From assembly GCA_023525975.1 (NCBI GenBank), contig CM042032.1, forward strand, positions 17,552,001 through 17,616,000: DNA of 64,000 nucleotides. The letters run 5' to 3'. The stretch is from Smallanthus sonchifolius (taxonomy: Eukaryota; Streptophyta; Magnoliopsida; Asterales; Asteraceae). Position 1 is the first letter of the stretch. Every line of letters starts with the position of its first letter. The translations under genes and the position numbers were made by a program. Positions 57,848 through 64,000 of this stretch are shown here, piece after piece. The notes under the pieces are model-generated. The model worked only from the letters and a program-made list of their open reading frames with translations, searched no databases and was not told where the DNA came from.

Positions 57848-58690
57848 CAAATCTGGAAATTGGAGCGTAAAATTGAGGGTTTTGATCCATACAATTCCTT
57901 CAAATCATCAAGTAAGATCTCATTCTTCTTTTGAATCCTCTTTTGAATCCTCTTTTGAATCCACCATTAATGGTGTTCTTGGTGGGTTATGATGAATTCA
58001 AGCTATGGGGCTGAATTGGTGATTGATTATGGGTAATAACTTGTTTAAAGCTAAAACCTGTTTAAAGCTAATTTCTTTTTTGATTCGGAGGAAACCAGGT
58101 GACTAATTACCATTAGTTGAAAGATGCTGTCATCTTTTCTACCATTTGAGTATTCATTTTCGATTGAATGAATTACTAAATGGTGAACGGTGTCGAATAC
58201 CGTTTAGTTGGGTGCTATTGGTTGTCATGAGATAATAATCATGGTGTGATTTAAGATCTAGCGTGAAAGATCTTGCATATTGAGTGTGATTGAAAAATCC
58301 ACTCAAGGTGGATAGAAAACCCTAAGTACATTTAGGGAGGAGTGTATGGAAATTCAAATGGGAACTTTGGCGATATAAAAGTTTTCCCTACAAATGGGGT
58401 GTATCGGGTTCGAAAACGTGGGAGGCCAAGTCCTCGTTTAGTGGGACCGTTCCGACTTCACTTTAGTTTGTAAATTGGTGTGTCGTTAGAAGTTACTCGG
58501 ACTCAAATCTGGAAATTGGAGCTTGAAATTGAGGGTTTTGATCCATACAATTCCTTCAAGTCATCAAGTAAGATCTCCTTCTTCTCTTGAATCCACCATT
58601 AATGGTGTTCTTGGTGGGTTATGATGAATTCAAGCTATGAGGCAGAATTGGTGGTTGATTATGGGTAATAAGTTGTTTAAAGTTAAAACC
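57848..58690 (+). repeat. Direct duplication inside the solo LTR
   Basis: CTCAAATCTGGAAATTGGAG starts both 57848-58075 and 58503-58690, which stay nearly identical to GATTATGGGTAATAA. The first copy has an extra two rounds of TTTTGAATCCTC. Offset about 655 bp. Confidence 0.75.
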
Positions 58691-59389
58691 TAGCTTGATT
58701 AGTGTTAAAGAGTGGCTAATAACATCCTTTTAACACCCAATTCAAGAATCATAAAGTTAGTGTACTTGATTATAATTTGGGGTTTTATAATTGGGGATGT
58801 CGGGTTGATGGTTGGTAAGTGTTTATGGGGGTATTAGACACTTTAATTGATAAGAAACCCCAATCAATTTGATGATTTCAAAATTAGGGTTCATGGAACC
58901 TAATTTGGGGGTTTTATAATTGGAGGAGTTTTAATGGTGAATTGAATATAGATAAGTTTTTATGGAGTAATATAAACACATTTTCAAGTATAAAACTCAA
59001 TTGAATTGGTGAATCATGAGTTGATGAAATTGTAGAAATTGGGTGAAAACCTTAACAGGTCAAAATGGGTAGAATTGGAATAACAATGGTTAAAAGCTTG
59101 TATGAGGCTTAGTAACCAAGATTAGATGTTAATGAATATCATAAGATCTTAGGTGGGAGTTAAACTTCAATTGGTGAATGTATTGAGGTAAATTAGATTA
59201 CTAAACATGTGGATTGTTTAGGTGATCAACGCGTTAAAGATGTTAGCTTTGAAGACAAATTAGAATCTTCATTAGCAAAGGTAAGTGCTTTGCACTTACT
59301 TAGTATTAGATAAGTAGTTTTGTGAGAGTAGTATGTGTGGTATGCTATTTACATGTTATTGTATGTTTGACTCAAAGGGGATATTTAGT

Positions 59390-60215
59390 CAAACTAAGCC
59401 ATTGATGTGTGGCAATTTGGTAAGTGGTCAAAGTAAAGTGTGAATGTGGTAGGATTGTTGTAGTTGACATAATGAGGAAATTAGTCAAACTAATGAAAAC
59501 CAATTGGTAAAAGTGGTGTAGTTGAACTATGTGGAATATAGTCAAACTAAATATGGTAAAAGTGGTGTAGTTGAACTATGTGGAATACAGTTAAACTAAA
59601 CGTGGTAAATTGGTGTAGTTGACTAGTGTAGCATATAGTCAAACTAAATTATAAAATGTGGTGATTTGTTGTAAATTGACTTAGCGTGGTATAAGTCAAA
59701 CCATTTGTGGATAAATGGTGAAATTGATATAAAGTTGACTTAATATGGTATAAGTCAAACCATTGTGGATAATGTGAAATTGGTGTAATTTGACCTTAGT
59801 GGTATAGGGTCAAAATATTATGTTGAAATTGGTGTAATTTGACCTTAGTGGTATAGGGTCAAACTATTATGTTGAAATGGTGTAATTAGACTATGTGATT
59901 AATAGTCAAACTTGAATGTGCAAACGTGGTAAATAGGTGTAGACTATGTGGTTAATAGTCAAACTTGATTGTGCAAATGTGATAAATATGTGTAATTAGA
60001 GTATGTGGTTAATAGTCAAACTTGATTGTGAAAATGTGGTCAATAGATATAAGTTGACTTATGTGGTTATTGGTCAACTAATGGGTGATATGTGGTTAAA
60101 TGGTGTAAATGACACATTGTGGTCAATAGTCAATTAAATTGTAGAATGTGGTAGTATTAGACTAAAATTGACTTAATGTGGTAAAAGTCAACCGTTGGTA
60201 GTAAAACGGTAAATT
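59390..60215 (+). repeat. Degenerate minisatellite in the solo LTR (TAGTCAAACT units)
   Basis: More than ten imperfect units of about 55-70 bp with the phrase GTGGTATATAGTCAAACTA / GTTGACTTATGTGG. Confidence 0.7.
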
Positions 60216-60224
60216 AGTTGATTA

Positions 60225-60400
60225 CATGAAGTGTGGATACTTCATGAAGGTGGTTACATGAAGTGTGGATACTTCACGAGTGGTAGTGAGGTCAAGTACT
60301 TCACGGGTGAAACTGAAGTCAAATACTTCACGGATAACATGAAGTGTGGATGCTTCATGGGTCGGCATGGAGTCAAATACTTCATGCAAGAAAGTGAGTG
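60225..60400 (+). repeat. GAAGTGTGGATACTTCA repeat cluster
   Basis: Six imperfect copies of the palindromic phrase GAAGTGTGGATACTTCA / GAAGTCAAATACTTCA in 175 bp. Confidence 0.7.
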
Positions 60401-61230
60401 GTGGTTCTCGCAATAGAAATATGGATATGTCAAGTTGATGAATGGTGAAACGTTAGGGCTTGTATGGGTCAATACATGTCTAAGTTATAGGTTGTTGTAT
60501 GCCTAAATAATTATTTGGTAGAACTTGAAGTTAAATACTTCAAGAGTGCAAAAACGAGTTGTGGTTCTCGTGTCGGGCATGTCTAATAATTAATATTATG
60601 ACCCTTGGTGATTAAAACATTTATAAAATGTTGTTGGTGGTTTAAAACGACTGGGGGTCGAGTCGGGAAGGTCGAAAGGGTCAAACACTGCAAAATTGGG
60701 TTTGCTGAACTGGGCTGGAGTCTAGGACATGGAAAGTGGAGTCTTAGACGCTGGTCAGACGCCAACCTGGGTTGTTGGACACCAGGTTGGACGCTAGTTG
60801 GCTGAATTTTGGTGTTTTTGGCTTGTTGTAGTTGTAGGGACTTGTGGGGGGTCCCTAAGACTTCTTATCTAAACTAACCATGTTCAAATTAATGTTTTGA
60901 ATGTAGGGAAAGCTCCGGAGTGATCTCGGGTCTTGCATGATTTGGATTGGATTCTCATGGATCGTGTCAAATTAGCTTTGTTTCAACTTCTGGTAAAGAA
61001 CGTTTACAAACTTAATGGGTTACTCAATGTGGTGGATAAATTGTGGATGTGATTGTATGTCAAAACTATTTTGTGGTTTCATGAGTAGTCAAATCCATAT
61101 TTGTAAACTTAAAACGTGTGGATACGTTATAGTTGTTTTGAGACCTAACTTCCGCGTTGTTTTAAAAGTTTAAATCGGGTTGATTTTTTGGGTGTTACCA
61201 TTTTAATACCAATGTTATCTGTATTTTCAA

Positions 61231-62380
61231 ATGCCAACCATGCCTACTAAAATTTCCCCCGGTCAATACACCTATCCCTTACAAGATCAACTTACATTTG
61301 ACTCTTTTGTACCTCGCTACCAAAACCTACCATACCGTAACCCAACCCGTAATGAAGAATGACCACTCTCGATCTTGAAGAAGAAAATGACGACGTTGAA
61401 GAAGTAGATGTTGAAGAAGAAGAGAATGAAAAACAAGATGTGAAAGAACAACCCGAAATAAAAGGAAAATTTCACACACGAGCGCCACGTCAACAGTGGA
61501 CTGATAAACAAACTCTCGCTTTGTGTAAGGTTTGGGTTCATATTTCCGAAAACCCGGTAATCGAAAATCAACAAAAGAAAGACGGGTTTTGGAATCGAGT
61601 GCTTGCATTACAACGAACAAGTTGGTGGAAGCAACGAAACTATTCACCAACTAAATTCAAAATGAACGGCTTTAAATACCTAAATGTGTTGGGTCAATGG
61701 TTGTTGGGTTCAAGTGGTATATTTCTATTACTTTTTATTTATATTTAAGTTTATAATACTTTTTTTTATTTTTTATAACTATATAGGACTTTCTACATAC
61801 GAGTGGAGCCGCAGAAGTTGATGTAATGAAGAAAGCGTTGAAGGACTACCAAAATAAACACAAAAAACCTTTTGGCCACGTTGAGTGTGGGGAGATTGTA
61901 CGTTGTTGAAGGACTAACAAAGTGCCGTTGATGGGTAAGGAGTTTTCAGGTCAATCCAAAAATAAAAGATAGTCTTCGGATTCCGGAGACTACACAAATG
62001 ACGACCCCTTTAGTAATTGGGCACCCGACCTTAACGAAGACGCAACTCCGACAAGACCAATACGAAAAGAAAAGAAATCAGACGAGTCGTCAAGCAATGG
62101 TAGTTTAGCCGAAGCAGTTACGCAATACATAACGATAAAGGAGCAACGACAGGCTAAACGGGAGGATATTTTGAAAGACCTATTGGAAGGAAGAAAAAAA
62201 GATGAACAATTCTTAACTTGGTAGAGGAGCAACGGAAGGTTATCCGGGAGGATCGTAAGGACCGGGATTTAAAGATGTTTACGGATCCTCACGATCATGC
62301 GACCGGACCGATTTTGGAAATAATTCTTAAACGAAAACGTGAAATAGCAAATCGGTATGGATGGCCTTGTGATTTCTACA
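61231..62380 (+). pseudogene. MYB/SANT-like protein of the Harbinger element
   Basis: N-terminal piece from ATG 61231 (MPTMPTKISPGQYTYPLQDQ) to a frame change near 61350. Next an acidic tract and a trihelix/SANT-like domain in 61359-61720 (QQWTDKQTLALCKVWVHISE, KKDGFWNRV). Then a probable intron (61716-61785) and a C-terminal part (DVMKKALKDYQNKHKKPFGH, then a Lys/Glu-rich helix ending ANRYGWPCDF at about 62375). Harbinger/PIF elements encode such a DNA-binding partner of the transposase. Frame breaks near 61355, 61785 and 61915 and a stop near 62220 disable it. The solo LTR sits in its upstream region. Confidence 0.65.
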
Positions 62381-62657
62381 TTTATTTTTATGTATTTTTT
62401 TATTGTATTTTATTTATTTATTATTATGTACCTTTTTTTAAATAATGAAGTTTTTTTTATTTATTGTATTTTGTTTTAGTTAGTTTTAATAAAGAATTAA
62501 TTTAAAAATAAGAAAAAATGCTTAGGGTACTTAGGGTAGTGACCCCACCACTTAGGGTACTTGGGGTTGGATTTGGGTGAAAATGAGGTGACACTCCCTC
62601 ATTAGACAAAGTCATTAGGGTACTTAGGGTATTAGGGTTGCGCCATTTGCTCCCTTA

Positions 62658-62919
62658 CTCCACACAATTGCCGAACACACAAACACACATGTATATATAC
62701 CTGAGAATGCTACCCGCCACGGGTACCCGTATGGCTTGCGACAGTGTACCCATGATACCCGACCGTGGTACGCGTGTTACGTCCCTTGCACCCTTAGATT
62801 GGTGAATAAGTTGAAAGTAATTTTTTTAATCAACTTCTGTTTATCTCTTGAAAATGTTAAAATATTTGCATATAAGTAAATATAAAACGAAAGAAATGAT
62901 ACTCTATGTATAGTGGTTT
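62658..62919. other. Spacer, no gene seen
   Basis: A GC-richer stretch with TACCCG/GGGTAC phrases (62710-62770), then AT-rich. No coding frame. Confidence 0.5.
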
Positions 62920-63086
62920 TGTTGGGAATCCTTGTACCATTTTTAACTTTTAAAACAAATTTATTTAAACTTATTAAATAAATAAATAAATCAGATTTAA
63001 TGAGCGCAAGCGAGTTGTACAAGTTAACGGTTCTAAACCGGGATCCTGTCAGTGATCTGATTACACGCGTATAAACAATAAAATTA
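62920..63086 (+). repeat. Dispersed repeat, inverted relative to 43238-43412
   Basis: Starts TGTTGGGAATCCTTG and ends ACACGCGTATAAACAATAAAA. The next element begins at 63088. Confidence 0.5.
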
Positions 63087-63087
63087 A

Positions 63088-64000
63088 TGTAACATCCCTG
63101 GTTTTTACCAATTAAACGGGAATTGTGGTATATGTGTTTATGCTTGTAAATAATGGACGGAATGTTACGAGAGTGTAACGAGACCTAACCTAAGGCGTAG
63201 TAACGGGTTCTTTTCATTTAAACGAATCTTGAAGGGGTGACGAGCAAATAGAGAGACTTAGTGGGATTACTTTAAAAACCACTTGACGGGCCAACCCGGA
63301 AACGGAGACGCGTAGGGTGTTACGCTATGGGGGGGGGGGGGGGAACCCCATTTGGTTCTTGCGGCTTCCGAGAAGAAAAGAGACAGAGGGAGAGGCCGTT
63401 CTTCGAGCTTTCGTCCGGATCAAGGGTTTCGAAGGAGGCGAGCGTGAGGAGGAAATGAATTCTCTAGTGATTTGAATTGCACGAGTCACTTAGATCGAAG
63501 GTGCAAGGTCATAGGCGGGCACGAAGCTTTAGCAAGTTCTAAAGATCGTAGTGTGTCGAGCAAAGGTGAGTTTCTATCGCCCACTTTTAAATGTTTTATT
63601 GTTTTGGGCACGGATACATGTGAAACGTGATTTTAGTGAGTTGCATGCATATACGATGCTTTTGGCGAGGAAATATATATTCTTAAATAATCGTTATGCT
63701 TGCATGTGTGTATGAGTTTTGTGTCACGTACTTAAACGTCGTGGTGAGAGATCAAGCGTATGCTTGATGTTCTGTTGATGTTAGTTAACGGGATTTTGAG
63801 TATGGCGGGAGATCGAGCGTAAGCTTGATATTGTGTCTGACGTAAGTCGGGCGGGAGATCGTTTTTGCTTGTGTCTTCGAACCAGACAACATGGTGTAAT
63901 TGTTTGTCGATAAAATATACATGTTTGAATTGTTGAGGAAGTATTATGAATAAACCTTTGAGAAGGAAACCATTTTATAATGTTTTGGGATTTTTATATT
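63088..64000 (+). mobile_element. Start of a gypsy-type LTR, running off the window
   Basis: TGTAACATCCCTGG is a common start for plant gypsy LTRs. The following 900 bp has no ORF. It includes a 15-G run (63329-63343) and three imperfect copies of GGGAGATCGAGCGTAAGCTTGAT-type phrases (63745-63860). The other boundary is outside the window. Confidence 0.4.

Larger units (their letters stand above)
57583..61200 (+). mobile_element. Solo LTR, 3.6 kb, gypsy-type
   Basis: Starts TGTAACGAACC and ends GGGTGTTACCA, flanked by TTTTA on both sides (57578-57582 and 61201-61205). A lone LTR with target duplications is the product of recombination between two LTRs. The 3.6-kb length suits large gypsy LTRs such as those of the Tekay type. 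It contains a near-duplicate of about 200 bp (57848 and 58499 onward), minisatellite-like stretches, and no ORF. Confidence 0.65.
57092..62654 (+). mobile_element. PIF/Harbinger-type element split by a solo LTR
   Basis: Flanked by TTA (57089-57091 and 62655-62657), the usual Harbinger target duplication. Left end GGAGGAATGGACACAACACT. The right end inverted reads GGGAGCAAATGGCGCAACCC. Arms of about 130 bp share TACCCTAA, CCTCA, CTCAAATCCAA and GTACCCTAA blocks. Without the inserted LTR it is about 1.94 kb. It carries the MYB-like gene at 61231-62380 but no recognisable DDE transposase. Confidence 0.7.

Noticed and set aside
60222..60472. Overlapping frames on both strands
   Set aside because: Both come from the GAAGTGTGGATACTTCA repeats and read as repetitive peptide.

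Overview
This 64 kb window is plant nuclear DNA, very probably from an Asteraceae-like eudicot. That organism guess is inferred from the style of the retroelements and is not proven. The sequence is AT-rich, has plant-type GT-AG introns, and most of it is nested transposable elements. I can support one host gene with a clear identity, a YABBY2-like transcription factor in six exons on the + strand (46972-54938). There are also fragments of a B3-domain gene and an AT-hook protein, and one unidentified exon-like block. No rRNA, tRNA or CRISPR was found.

Layout. 1-1029: the 5' end of a minus-strand LTR retrotransposon (leader, primer-binding site, and an LTR with about 95-bp inverted ends) that interrupts an older Tat-type Ty3/gypsy copy. 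The Tat remains are an antisense ORF at 1030-1434 and a 3' LTR at 1704-2291. 2292-5459: a B3 fragment, a Helitron, AT-hook repeats, microsatellites and a degenerate tandem array. 5460-33564: a large minus-strand Ty1/copia element of the SIRE/Maximus type, flanked by GTAGG duplications. It has an extra internal LTR and a partial second copy of its 3' end. A second 13-kb element of the same family (18140-31184, TGAGC duplications) sits inside its gag gene. Both copies carry gag, protease, integrase, RT, RNase H and a long accessory ORF downstream of pol; all are broken by stops or frameshifts. 33565-42049: a truncated Helitron end, an unidentified exon-like block, a CACTA-like end with a 143-bp tandem array, and a second Tat-type element on the + strand (integrase, antisense ORF, 3' LTR). 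42050-45514: LTR-like repeats, microsatellites and a CACTA end with CGACGAC palindromes. 45706-46559: two Helitrons nested in opposite orientations, about 410 bp upstream of the YABBY start codon. 46972-54938: the YABBY gene, whose introns carry Helitrons, fold-back MITEs, telomere-like repeats and microsatellites. 55159-56567: a MULE with a 9-bp target duplication. 57092-62654: a PIF/Harbinger element (TTA duplications) coding for a MYB-like protein and split by a 3.6-kb solo LTR (TTTTA duplications). 62920-64000: a dispersed repeat and the start of another gypsy-type LTR.

The most interesting observation is in the two SIRE-like copies. A family of palindromes (TGCGYACTT..AAGTRCGCA) occurs only in non-coding positions 5' of each reading frame: in the LTR U3 just upstream of a TATA box, in the leader before gag, and in the pol/accessory-ORF spacer just upstream of a second TATA-like box. 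The outer copy also has a 602-bp segment with plant splice signals (GTGAG...TTTTTGCAG) placed 2 nt before the accessory-ORF start codon, and the inner copy lacks exactly that segment. Together these suggest that the accessory ORF has its own promoter and a spliced leader, and that the inner element descends from a spliced RNA. This is inference from the sequence and has not been tested.
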